Shown here piece after piece: positions 1-7,463 of a stretch of 50,099 nt of DNA. Position numbers and translations under genes: made by a program. Each line of letters begins with the position of its first letter. Position 1 is the stretch's first letter. The notes beneath the pieces are model-generated. The model was not told the origin of the DNA. It saw nothing but the letters and a program-made list of their open reading frames with translations, and did not search any database. The stretch comes from an uncultured Cocleimonas sp. (lineage in GTDB: Bacteria; Pseudomonadota; Gammaproteobacteria; Thiotrichales; Thiotrichaceae): assembly GCF_947495625.1 (NCBI RefSeq), contig NZ_CANLZW010000035.1:1-50099 (forward strand). Reading direction: 5' to 3'.

Positions 1-372
1 GTTAATTGAATGATTTACATCTCCAATTATGGCACTTTGATGCCGCATTAAAGAGGAGGAGACCATCTCATCACCTTATAGGCACTTTTAATTTAAACAA
101 AATTAATCATGGAAGCTTATAAATCTGGCATAATAAAAACGACTTATTTGATTAATATATTCATCCAACAATAATCTAACAAGAAACAGGTGCTGAATTT
201 CTGGTTGTTTAAACAAAAGTTCTGATAAATCGTAGTTTAATAATAGTTATTAGATGCTTAGAAGGGATTTGGTAAACATGTAAAATGAGTTATCGGGAAT
301 CCCAATAATATTATTAAGAGGGACAGAGTCCTTATTAATAGACTGCTATGTGTCACAAGGATAATCATATTT
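1..372. other. Intergenic, with a degenerate copy of the dispersed repeat
   Basis: No coding region is evident. At 71-90 lies a degenerate copy of the dispersed repeat, minus orientation, that lacks the C-run. The next 80 bases (to about 165) resemble the sequence following the repeats at 2531-2560 and 4399-4425; the shared string AAATCTGGCATAAT is at about 122-135 and 2593-2606. The rest is AT-rich leader for the acyltransferase gene. Confidence 0.5.
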
Positions 373-2127
373 TTGAATTTAGTAGATACTAAAACCTACA
401 GGACAGATATTGATGGCCTAAGAGCAATTGCTGTTTTTGCTGTAATAGCTTTTCATTTCGGTATTCTTCCTAATGGATACTTGGGTGTTGATGTTTTCTT
501 TGTGATAAGTGGATATTTAATAACTGGAATAATTGTTAGAGAGCTGAATAATAAGCGGTTTTCAGTTTGCAATTTCTATATTCGACGTATGAGACGAATA
601 CTTCCTTTAACGCTATTTTTGACTCTTGTTTCTTTATTAATTGGCATAGCTGTCATGTTGCCAGACGACCTTGAAAATTTGGCTCAATCAGTCATAGCCA
701 CAAACCTATTTGGAAATAATATACTACAAGCCATAACTACAAAAAATTACTGGGATGTTGTCAATGAATACAAACCATTAATGCACACTTGGAGCCTAGG
801 TGTAGAAGAGCAATATTATTTAATATACCCATTGCTATTATTAATGATTGGGAAAAACCAAGGAAAATGGTTACTTCCAACGTTATCGATACTTGCGATA
901 ACATCGCTTGTATTGTACTTCTTACCATTCAAAAATCATGAGAAATTTTATTATCTTCCTTTTCGATTCTTTGAATTAGCTTTAGGTGGTATTGCAGCAA
1001 TATATTTTAAAGAAAAGGTTGTTGTTCATAAGTATGCTGCAATTTATGTGGGTGCTTTGATTATGATCTTGTGCATAGACCCAATATTCCTGCCGAGTCA
1101 AAGCGCGCTTCTTATTACAATAATACTAACTTTAGGGATAATCATAACGGCCAATGATAAAAATAAGATAGCCTCTTTTTTGTTGCAAAACAAACTATCT
1201 ATAGCATTTGGATTAATAAGTTTTAGCTTATACATGTGGCATCAAATTGTTTTGTCATATGAAAAGTACTTTGTGTTGCCAAAGCCAGAACCAATTCATC
1301 AGACCTTAATGCTTTTTCTTATAATTATTCTTTCTGCGTTAAGCTACTATGCAATTGAACGACCATTTCGAAACAAAAATAAGGTTAGTACGGGTGCGCT
1401 TTTATCAGTTTTAGGTTTGTTATTTACTGTTAGCACAATACCTTCCCTTTACATTTATTGGAAGGGAGGTGTTATAAGAGATGTGCCAGAGCTAGGTATA
1501 AGTAGATCGAACGCTATTCGGGGTATTCATGCAAAATACAACGCTCGTATTTATGATTATGACAGACCATTCAGCAGCAACTCAAATAAAATAAAAGTTC
1601 TTGTGTTAGGGAATAGCTTTGGCAGAGATTGGGCTAATGTTTTGCTTGAATCAAAATATAAGTATTTAATAGAACTATCATATATTTTTAAGCCGCGTAA
1701 GCACCCTGAACTTCAATCCAGATCTGTTCAGGCAGATATTATTTTCTACTCCACTAATAATCAAAAAAAAGTAGCAAAATTCCGCCTAAGCAGGCTAAAA
1801 ACTTTCATGGTTGGTCCTAAAAACTTTGGATTAAATAATGGGTATTTTTATAATTACTCAGGTCCTAATAAATTTAGGCAAAGAACCTTGATGGAAGAGG
1901 GCTACTTGGAAAAAAATGAAAAACTAAAACTTGAGTGGGGAAGTAAATATATTGATTATATCGCAGAAATAATTGATGGAAATAACACCGTTCCTGTTTT
2001 CACTCCAGAAAATATGTTCATTAGCCAGGATTGTCGGCATTTTACAAAAGCGGGCGCAACATATTTTGCTCATCTATTTGAAGATAAGTTAGCATTGTTG
2101 TTTAATGACGTTAAAAATAACGAATAA
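373..2127 (+). CDS. Membrane O-acyltransferase with SGNH domain (OafA/YrhL type)
   Basis: Predicted inner-membrane acyltransferase that transfers acyl (commonly acetyl) groups to sugars of a cell-surface polysaccharide such as O-antigen. Residues 1-360 form the acyltransferase-3 multi-helix domain: the start motif DIDGLRAIAV, the conserved histidine in AFHFG (H28), GVDVFFVISGYLI, and SLGVEEQYYLIYP. From about residue 390 a periplasmic SGNH-hydrolase-like domain follows, with block I GNSFGRD and a C-terminal D-x-x-H pair in DCRHFTKAG. At 584 residues it is somewhat shorter than usual two-domain members because the SGNH part is compact. The start is TTG, preceded by AAGG at 357-360 at a rather long spacing of 12, so the start is uncertain by a few codons. 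No sugar gene cluster adjoins it; the target cannot be named. Confidence 0.85.
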   Translation: MNLVDTKTYRTDIDGLRAIAVFAVIAFHFGILPNGYLGVDVFFVISGYLITGIIVRELNNKRFSVCNFYIRRMRRILPLTLFLTLVSLLIGIAVMLPDDLENLAQSVIATNLFGNNILQAITTKNYWDVVNEYKPLMHTWSLGVEEQYYLIYPLLLLMIGKNQGKWLLPTLSILAITSLVLYFLPFKNHEKFYYLPFRFFELALGGIAAIYFKEKVVVHKYAAIYVGALIMILCIDPIFLPSQSALLITIILTLGIIITANDKNKIASFLLQNKLSIAFGLISFSLYMWHQIVLSYEKYFVLPKPEPIHQTLMLFLIIILSALSYYAIERPFRNKNKVSTGALLSVLGLLFTVSTIPSLYIYWKGGVIRDVPELGISRSNAIRGIHAKYNARIYDYDRPFSSNSNKIKVLVLGNSFGRDWANVLLESKYKYLIELSYIFKPRKHPELQSRSVQADIIFYSTNNQKKVAKFRLSRLKTFMVGPKNFGLNNGYFYNYSGPNKFRQRTLMEEGYLEKNEKLKLEWGSKYIDYIAEIIDGNNTVPVFTPENMFISQDCRHFTKAGATYFAHLFEDKLALLFNDVKNNE

Positions 2128-2280
2128 GGCATATAGCAATCACATGCCAACGGATAGAAAAAAGCGCCACTCATTCTACTTTTTTTGACGATCATGTGAG
2201 GCGTTAAATATTAAAAATACCACCTAAATACACGCTAAAGTCTAGAATCGTCTTGCAGACGAACTAGTCTTAAACTCATG

Positions 2281-2560
2281 GTAAGTAGGGGGTATCATTT
2301 ACTCTATTAAGCAAGCTCAGTAGCCAATAAATCAAAAATCATTCTGATTCTTCTACTTGTATTGAGCTCTCGATGGGCTGTTAGCCAGATGGGAAATTCT
2401 ATCGGTTTGAGTGTTGGCAGAGCCTGTACCAACGCTGGTTCTATTTTGACTAATCCTTCTGGCATTATACCTAATCCTGATTTTACCAGTCCCCAGAAGT
2501 CATTTCTAGTTCTTGGTGAACCTATAAAAGCCCCCCCCCACACACTTACAGGCATTTTTT
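2281..2560. repeat. Inverted pair of dispersed repeats enclosing a LysR fragment
   Basis: The left end (2281-2299) carries AAGTAGGGGGTATCA in plus orientation. The right end (2531-2560) is a minus-orientation copy with a nine-C run and then TTTTTT. Together they look like terminal inverted repeats of a short element whose interior is the remnant of a regulatory gene. Similar end pairs occur at 2835-2975, 4162-4425 and 10091-10343. Confidence 0.5.
2307..2525 (-). pseudogene. LysR-family regulator, C-terminal remnant
   Basis: About 70 codons encode the end of a LysR-type effector domain: the stretch from RTRNDFWGLVKSGLGI through EFPIWLTAHRELNTSRRIR to the final DLLATELA matches the family's usual C-terminus, where a WL-x-HRELRTS-RIR motif precedes the last helix. 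The DNA-binding domain and most of the effector domain are absent. Homology stops at about 2525, exactly where a dispersed repeat copy begins (2531), so the gene was cut at the repeat. The open frame continues upstream through the repeat, but those residues are repeat-derived. It is not expected to be functional. Confidence 0.75.
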
Positions 2561-2651
2561 CTTCTAATAAAAACAAATCACGAAAGCCGCCAAATCTGGC
2601 ATAATTAAAACGGCCTATTATGTAAATCTATTAAACAAACCAGAATCAAAC

Positions 2652-2795
2652 AAACGCGGTAACCCGCATACGTAGGTTAGATAAGCTTGCGCCATCTAAC
2701 GCATGATGACTGGCACATAATCAATTCCTCTGCCATTGGTAGTAAATTCTCGAAACCCAGATGACGCTATCGCTTATCTAGGCTACATTCCAGGC
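2652..2795 (+). repeat. 144-bp REP-like element, copy 1
   Basis: Nearly the same 144 bases recur at 3265-3408 with roughly a dozen differences, same orientation. Both ends hold inverted versions of a GTAG-x2-TAGATAAGC motif: left GTAGGTTAGATAAGC, right GCTTATCTAGGCTAC. Each arm can also fold alone, for example GTTAGAT with ATCTAAC. This resembles paired REP/BIME elements. No transposase is encoded nearby. Confidence 0.7.
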
Positions 2796-2834
2796 AATAC
2801 ACATCCATGACTAAGATGAATAGTCGAAGTGGAT

Positions 2835-2975
2835 AAAAAGTGCCCAAAAGTAGGGGGGTGACTTAAGTCATTGTAATAACATCTATCCCAGTTTGATCAT
2901 TCTACATCGACGATTCCTTTCGGAATCTACGATGGACTTTTCAGTCTCTTGGTGAGCCTTGAAAAGCCACTTTTT
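2835..2975 (+). repeat. Short element with dispersed-repeat end and internal hairpin
   Basis: It begins with a canonical copy (2835-2862: A-run, TGCCC, AAAAGTAGGGGGGTGAC) and ends with GAAAAGCCACTTTTT (2962-2975), which matches the right end of the element at 4162-4425 with about 18 bases deleted. Bases 2863-2940 are homologous to 4190-4259. They include a hairpin at 2905-2934 (CATCG-ac-GATTCC, loop TTTC, GGAATC-ta-CGATG) whose stems are identical in the other copy while the loop differs. Confidence 0.6.
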
Positions 2976-3013
2976 CCGGTAGGTAAATTTAACATTTTTC
3001 CTTAAACGAACTT

Positions 3014-3031
3014 TGGTACGTTACTATGCCA
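3014..3031 (+). promoter_or_regulatory. Dyad just upstream of the GDCCVxC gene
   Basis: The sequence near 3010-3034 contains CTTTGG and CCAAAG separated by about 11 bases, immediately followed by TAAGGAG, the ribosome binding site of the gene at 3048. It could be an operator or a leader hairpin next to the Shine-Dalgarno. The spacing and AAGTAAGG flank recall MerR-family operators, but no matching -35 or regulator gene is visible. Confidence 0.3.
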
Positions 3032-3047
3032 AAGTAAGGAGTAATTA

Positions 3048-3266
3048 ATGGTTAAAGAGATACTTTTAAAATCTACTATTACGTGCCCAGTCTGTGAGCA
3101 TAGAGAAACGGAAACTATGCCAACGGATGCATGCCAATGGTATTACGAGTGCACAGAATGTAAAACCCTGCTTAAGCCGTTAAAGGGTGACTGCTGTGTT
3201 TTTTGTTCTTATGGGACTGTTGCCTGCCCACCAATACAGGAAGGGACAAACTGCTGTTCAACATAA
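3048..3266 (+). CDS. GDCCVxC-type Cys-rich small protein
   Basis: This 72-residue protein carries the diagnostic GDCCVFCSYG motif (residues 47-56) followed by CPPIQ, which defines the family named GDCCVxC domain (seleno)protein. In some relatives a Cys is selenocysteine; here all are Cys. A zinc-ribbon-like pair of knuckles precedes it (C13-x2-C16 and C35-x2-C38), and the protein ends in NCCST. Ten cysteines in 72 residues suggest metal or thiol chemistry. The molecular function is not established. The start is ATG with TAAGGAG upstream. The stop codon overlaps the left edge of the second 144-bp repeat (3265-3408), and the first copy lies about 250 bases upstream, so direct repeats bracket the gene. 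Confidence 0.8.
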   Translation: MVKEILLKSTITCPVCEHRETETMPTDACQWYYECTECKTLLKPLKGDCCVFCSYGTVACPPIQEGTNCCST

Positions 3267-3408
3267 ACGCAGTAACTCACATACTTAGGTTAGATAAGCT
3301 TGCGCCATCTAACGCATGATGACAGGCACATAATCAAGTCCTCTACCACTGGTGGCAAATTCTCGAAACCCAGATGACGCTATCGCTTATCTAGGCTACA
3401 TTCTAGGC
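3265..3408 (+). repeat. 144-bp REP-like element, copy 2
   Basis: Direct repeat of 2652-2795 at about 92% identity by hand alignment. It starts at the stop codon of the GDCCVxC gene and ends about 30 bases before the DUF3147 gene. It has the same internal inverted motifs, GTTAGATAAGC and GCTTATCTAGGC. Confidence 0.7.
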
Positions 3409-3438
3409 CATTCATAGAATGAAAAAAGGAGGTGTTAA

Positions 3439-3789
3439 TTGATCTATTACATAACTAAAATAGTAATAACAACCGTTCTGATTGTAGCTATCTCCGAGAT
3501 TGCTAAGCGAAGTTCTTTTGCTGGTGCGCTATTGGCATCTATACCACTGGTTTCGGTGTTAGCGATGTTGTGGCTATACGTAGACACTAAAGATGTTGAG
3601 AAGGTAAGCGCTCTATCAACGAGTGTCTTTTGGCTTGTATTACCTTCTCTTACTTTGTTTATCGCATTGCCACTTCTATTAAAACAAGGTTTGAATTTTT
3701 ACGTGAGCATTAGCATCGCTATTGCAATTACTGTCGGCGCATATTGGCTTATGCTGACAGTTTTAAATTACTTCGGGGTTGAGTTATAG
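3439..3789 (+). CDS. DUF3147 family small membrane protein
   Basis: A 116-residue, very hydrophobic protein with about four membrane segments (near residues 5-22, 28-47, 61-80 and 88-110). The conserved block STSVFWLVLPSLTLFIALP matches DUF3147, a family of small inner-membrane proteins of unknown role. The start is TTG at 3439; a near-perfect AAGGAGG at 3426-3432 with six bases of spacing fixes it. It lies directly downstream of a 144-bp repeat and the GDCCVxC gene. A shared role with that gene is plausible but not shown. Confidence 0.8.
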   Translation: MIYYITKIVITTVLIVAISEIAKRSSFAGALLASIPLVSVLAMLWLYVDTKDVEKVSALSTSVFWLVLPSLTLFIALPLLLKQGLNFYVSISIAIAITVGAYWLMLTVLNYFGVEL

Positions 3790-3880
3790 ATGCGGGATAA
3801 TAAATCACGGGTCAGGTGTTTTTGATTACATTTTTTATTAACAGATTTGAAGATATTTTTTAGGATGGATAACCCAAATT

Positions 3881-4138
3881 ATGACAGCCAAGGTTGAAAT
3901 ATACGGTACCAGTTTTTGCAGACACTGCGTGGATGCCAAGGAGTTTCTTAAAGCGAAGGGTGTTGACTATGAGGAGTACCTGCTAGATCTGATGCCACTC
4001 GACAAAGATGCGATGATCGAGCGCTGCGGGCAGAAGTCTGTGCCGCAAATATTCATCAATGATCAGCACATTGGTAACTTCACTGATCTAAAAGCATTGG
4101 ATAGCAGTGGTAAGCTGGATGAGTTACTCGCTAGCTAA
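3881..4138 (+). CDS. grxC: Glutaredoxin (GrxC type)
   Basis: An 85-residue dithiol glutaredoxin, the usual length of bacterial Grx3. It reduces protein disulfides or glutathione mixed disulfides in the cytoplasm. The thioredoxin fold shows the active site C13-R-H-C16, the cis-proline motif SVPQIFIN, and the glutathione-binding GNFTDL near residue 66. The active-site dipeptide is Arg-His instead of the usual Pro-Tyr, which should change redox properties; family membership is still clear. Base composition is less AT-biased than in its neighbours. The ribosome binding site is poor (AGGATGG far upstream of the ATG). Confidence 0.85.
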   Translation: MTAKVEIYGTSFCRHCVDAKEFLKAKGVDYEEYLLDLMPLDKDAMIERCGQKSVPQIFINDQHIGNFTDLKALDSSGKLDELLAS

Positions 4139-4161
4139 TAACTATTTTAAGCGTTACTTTC

Positions 4162-4425
4162 AAAAAACGCCCAAAAGTAGGGGGGTGACTTAGCAATCGT
4201 AATAACATCTATTCCAGCTTGAACATCGACGATTCCTTGTGGAATCTACGATGGACTTTAGTGAGCTTATCGTTTTGTTTTTTAAACGAATAACTCAGCC
4301 GAGTTTACGAGACAACAGCTTTGCTGACCCGATAGGGTGAGGCTTTAGCCGAATAATTATTTGACTTGTCATTCTTGGCTTTTGGTAAGCCTAATAAAGC
4401 CACCTCCCCACTTTAGGGCATTTTT
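4162..4425 (+). repeat. 264-bp non-autonomous element with dispersed-repeat ends
   Basis: The left end 4162-4189 is a canonical plus-orientation copy; the right end 4399-4425 (GCCACCTCCCCACTTTAGGG then CATTTTT) is its inverted counterpart. So both A/T runs face outward. The interior holds the hairpin 4224-4253 shared with 2905-2934, then a private stretch absent from the shorter element. It lies between grxC and the gene at 4476, where no coding sequence is seen. The layout matches a MITE, although target duplications are not obvious. Confidence 0.6.
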
Positions 4426-4475
4426 CTCATCGGTGTTTAAATCAGGAAACCGCTAAAATAGGAATAATTTAAATA

Positions 4476-5486
4476 ATGAATATGGAAACTTTACAGATAC
4501 TCTTTCCCTTCTGGGGAGTTCCAGCCTTATTTCTATTAAGTGGCTTGATTATTATTTTGGTCACAAAAAAACTTTGGATTAAGCGAGGTCTGATTTATTT
4601 CTTTATAGCTTATGCTCTTTCCTTTTTTCTTGGTTTTAGTGGTATAGGAACTGATAGAAGCTCAACAGCATCATTAGGTTATTTAACATTACCTGTAATT
4701 TCACTTATTCCTGCAATTCTTGCTTGTGGCTTAGGTATTAGTCATTATTTTTATAATCTGAAAAAGAAGAATAATGAGACGGGGAAAGTGGCTCTTCTGT
4801 TAATGATAATTTTTGGTATTTTGGTTTTGATACCTTATTACTACCAGACACAATACTGGTTTAAAGAAATAAAGCAGAACAAGGAATTTGCCGAAAACTC
4901 AAAAAAACAAACACTAGCTCTTGAAGATAATACCTTGAAATTAAAGGTAGAGCTGAAAGAAAACCCAGGCAAGGAATTAGGTATTCTTGAGAGCCTTGCA
5001 AATACAACAGATAGAACACAGTTGATTCCTATTGCAAAAAGCAAATATGCATCAATAGAGTTGTTAGATGAATTAAGTAAATCAAATGATTTGGGTGTGG
5101 TTTTAACGGTAGTTAGAAACCAGAATACATCTGCTGAAACACTCGAGAGAGTTTTTACAAGCCACTCGTATCCGGATTACTTTTTTAACGATTTGGCATC
5201 TAATCCGAATACTCCGATAGTTATATTGGAGGATATTTATAAGCAGAAACATAAAAACAGTGGTATTGCTCAAAACCTTGTAAAAAATCCTGTCACACCT
5301 AAAATAATTCTTGAAAAACTTAGTAGCGAAACAGAAGTAAGAGTGTTTCATGCCTTTGTGAAACGCTTAGATTCTAGGTGTGATTTTCTGGATGAGATGA
5401 AAGAAAGAATTAATCCAAAGCAAAAAACGTATGGTGTTTATAAATTTGCAATGTCCGACTATAAAAGAAAATGTATTAAGAAATAA
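4476..5486 (+). CDS. Membrane protein with LRV-like helical repeats
   Basis: 336 residues, no confident family. The N-terminal 135 residues contain four hydrophobic helices (about 10-29, 36-56, 66-92 and 106-122). A charged, coiled-coil-like linker follows (135-165). The rest is a series of short helical repeats of the type L-A-x-NPNTP-x-x-ILE-x-L (for example SNPNTPIVILEDI and KNPVTPKIILEKL), which resemble leucine-rich-repeat-variant or HEAT-like arrays. These solvent-facing repeats would probably bind a protein partner on one side of the membrane. The final residues are basic (KRKCIKK). It begins directly after the right-hand module of the 264-bp element, and a dispersed repeat copy follows its stop. 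Confidence 0.7.
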   Translation: MNMETLQILFPFWGVPALFLLSGLIIILVTKKLWIKRGLIYFFIAYALSFFLGFSGIGTDRSSTASLGYLTLPVISLIPAILACGLGISHYFYNLKKKNNETGKVALLLMIIFGILVLIPYYYQTQYWFKEIKQNKEFAENSKKQTLALEDNTLKLKVELKENPGKELGILESLANTTDRTQLIPIAKSKYASIELLDELSKSNDLGVVLTVVRNQNTSAETLERVFTSHSYPDYFFNDLASNPNTPIVILEDIYKQKHKNSGIAQNLVKNPVTPKIILEKLSSETEVRVFHAFVKRLDSRCDFLDEMKERINPKQKTYGVYKFAMSDYKRKCIKK

Positions 5487-5518
5487 CTAACTAATTAACA
5501 TAGAGTCAGTGATTATTT

Positions 5519-5548
5519 AAAAAAACCACCTAAAAGTAGGGGGGTGAC
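5519..5548 (+). repeat. Dispersed repeat copy between convergent genes
   Basis: A full-length plus-orientation copy (A-run, CCACC, TAAAAGTAGGGGGGTGAC) fills the gap between the membrane protein gene (ends 5486) and aapP (ends 5556). It has no good stem, so it is not a typical intrinsic terminator. Confidence 0.8.
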
Positions 5549-5555
5549 TATAAAT

Positions 5556-6347
5556 TTAATTCGAAAGAATCTGCTCCAGGAATTTTTGGGTTCTATCCAT
5601 TTCTGGATTGTTAAAAAATTCGTATGGGGCTTTTTCTTCGATTATTTCGCCGACATCCATAAAGATCACTCGGTCGGCGACAGATTGTGCGAATCCCATT
5701 TCGTGGGTGACACAAATCATGGTTATACCGCTTTCTGCCAGTTCGACCATGACATCTAACACTTCTTTGATCATCTCTGGATCGAGGGCGGAGGTTGGTT
5801 CATCGAAGAGTAGAATTTTTGGACTCATACACAGTGCGCGGGCAATCGCGACACGCTGTTGTTGCCCACCTGAGAGTTGTCCCGGGTATTTATCTGCCTG
5901 ATCCCCGATTCCGACACGGTGTAGATGTTTTAAGGCTATTTTTTCTGCTTCTATTTGCGGCAGTTTATTCGCCCAAACTGGCGCTAAGCAGAGGTTTTCA
6001 AGAATCGTCATGTGAGGAAACAGATTGAACTGCTGAAAAACCATACCCACTTCACGACAGACATTATCGATTTGTTTTTCGCTACCTGCCAGTTCTTGCT
6101 GATCAATGAAAATTTGACCTTCTTGTATTTCTTCCAGGTGATTGATGCAGCGAATCAGAGTGGATTTTCCGGAGCCCGAAGGACCGCAAATAACGATGCG
6201 TTCCCCTTTATGAACTTTCAGGTTGATGTCTTTAAGTGCATGAAAATCGCCATACCATTTATTCACATTTTTGAATTCGATGGTTATCTCATTGTTGTTT
6301 ATGGCGTCGTTGTCTATGGTATCGCTGTCTCGTGTATTTTCTGTCAT
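5556..6347 (-). CDS. aapP: General L-amino acid ABC transporter, ATPase
   Basis: Cytoplasmic ATP-binding subunit of a polar amino-acid importer. 263 residues with Walker [10 protein letters not shown] (55-63), Q-loop QQFNLFPH, signature LSGGQQQR, Walker B ILLFDEP and H-loop VTHE, all intact. The first 19 residues are an acidic, Asn-rich extension not typical of the family. It is the last gene of aapJ-aapQ-aapM-aapP: its start lies 13 bases after the aapM stop. The assignment to the general L-amino acid (Aap) family rests on the whole operon, with two dissimilar long permeases, more than on this subunit, since ATPases of this class look alike. Confidence 0.93.
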   Translation of the reverse strand: MTENTRDSDTIDNDAINNNEITIEFKNVNKWYGDFHALKDINLKVHKGERIVICGPSGSGKSTLIRCINHLEEIQEGQIFIDQQELAGSEKQIDNVCREVGMVFQQFNLFPHMTILENLCLAPVWANKLPQIEAEKIALKHLHRVGIGDQADKYPGQLSGGQQQRVAIARALCMSPKILLFDEPTSALDPEMIKEVLDVMVELAESGITMICVTHEMGFAQSVADRVIFMDVGEIIEEKAPYEFFNNPEMDRTQKFLEQILSN

Positions 6348-6360
6348 TTCAGGCTCTTAA

Positions 6361-7458
6361 TTATTTTTGTAAAACAGGGTCAGATTTTTCTAAATGAGCG
6401 CCATAACGGCTTAGGGAATAGCAGATTGAAAAATAAACCACGGCGCCAAATACATAGGCTTCGGTTTCAAAACCTAGCCATTCAGAATCCAGAGAGGCTG
6501 ATTTAATCATACCCAAGAAATCCAGTAGCCCCACAATGATAACCAGTGACGTGTTTTTAAACATGGAGATACAACGCCCTATCAGCGGCGGTAACACGTG
6601 ACGCAGCGCTTGTGGCAATACAATCAAATAAAGTGTTTTAGGGTAGCTAATTCCCAATGAAGATGCGGCTTCAAATTGCCCTTTAGGCAGTGCTTGCAGT
6701 CCACCACGGACGACTTCTGCGACATAAGCGGCAGAGAAGAAAATCATTCCGGTTTGAATGCGCAACATATTATCGATAATGAAACCGGGCGGTAAAAACA
6801 ATGGCATCATCACTGATGACATAAACAATATCGTAATAAGAGGCACACCACGGACCGTTTCGATGAAGCCGATGCACAGTGATTTAGTAATGGGTGATCC
6901 TGAAAAGCGCCCTAAGGCTAATACGATGCCCAATGGAATTGAGACGATAATACCGACGAGTGCCAGCAATACGCTCAGCATCAATCCGCCCCACGATGAC
7001 TGATCGACTTCGTTTAAGCCAAAGCCACCACCAATAATCCAGTAACCAAAAACAGGTAGCAGCAACCACGCTACTATCAAGACTTTTCCTTTCAAGTGAT
7101 TGGTAATGGTCGTGATGATCAAAATAGCCAATACCAATGCACCAACAATTCCACGCCAACTTTCTGCTGCGGGGTAAACGCCAACCATTAACACACGAAA
7201 TTTGGCCGCGATAAATGACCAGCAAGCGCCATCGGGACTGGTTTTGCAGTTTGCAGCATCACCCACCCAGGTGGCTTTTATAAACGCCCATTGGATAACT
7301 TGCGGAACGGTTAATGCTATTATCGCGATCAGGCTCAACGCTAATGCAGAGTTAAACCAGCCGTTAAAGACATGGTGTTTAAGCCAGTGCAGAAAACCTT
7401 TTGCTTGGGCAGGTGCCTCACGATCGGGCTTGGGAACAAAAATAGTTGGATTAGTCAT
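6361..7458 (-). CDS. aapM: General L-amino acid ABC transporter, permease AapM
   Basis: 365-residue inner-membrane permease of the His/Glu/Gln type. The N-terminal third has a cytoplasmic start, one helix (about 35-55) and a periplasmic loop with a Cys pair. The transport core follows, with the EAA loop QFEAASSLGISYPKTLYLIVLPQALRHVLPP contacting AapP near residues 262-292. The long N-terminal extension is characteristic of AapM. The start is ATG, five bases after the aapQ stop, indicating tight translational coupling. Confidence 0.93.
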   Translation of the reverse strand: MTNPTIFVPKPDREAPAQAKGFLHWLKHHVFNGWFNSALALSLIAIIALTVPQVIQWAFIKATWVGDAANCKTSPDGACWSFIAAKFRVLMVGVYPAAESWRGIVGALVLAILIITTITNHLKGKVLIVAWLLLPVFGYWIIGGGFGLNEVDQSSWGGLMLSVLLALVGIIVSIPLGIVLALGRFSGSPITKSLCIGFIETVRGVPLITILFMSSVMMPLFLPPGFIIDNMLRIQTGMIFFSAAYVAEVVRGGLQALPKGQFEAASSLGISYPKTLYLIVLPQALRHVLPPLIGRCISMFKNTSLVIIVGLLDFLGMIKSASLDSEWLGFETEAYVFGAVVYFSICYSLSRYGAHLEKSDPVLQK

Positions 7459-7463
7459 CTGTC

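Noticed and set aside
2362-2604. Plus-strand open frame of 80 codons
   Set aside because: It is antisense to the LysR remnant and runs through the repeat; its residues match no family.
2128-5550. Small genes separated by repeats, possible integron cassette array
   Set aside because: No attC-like GTTRRRY/RYYYAAC paired cores were found at the gene borders, no integrase gene is present, and the repeats are not placed once per gene.
6012-6506. Plus-strand open frame of 164 codons
   Set aside because: Antisense to aapP and aapM, which have full family motifs.
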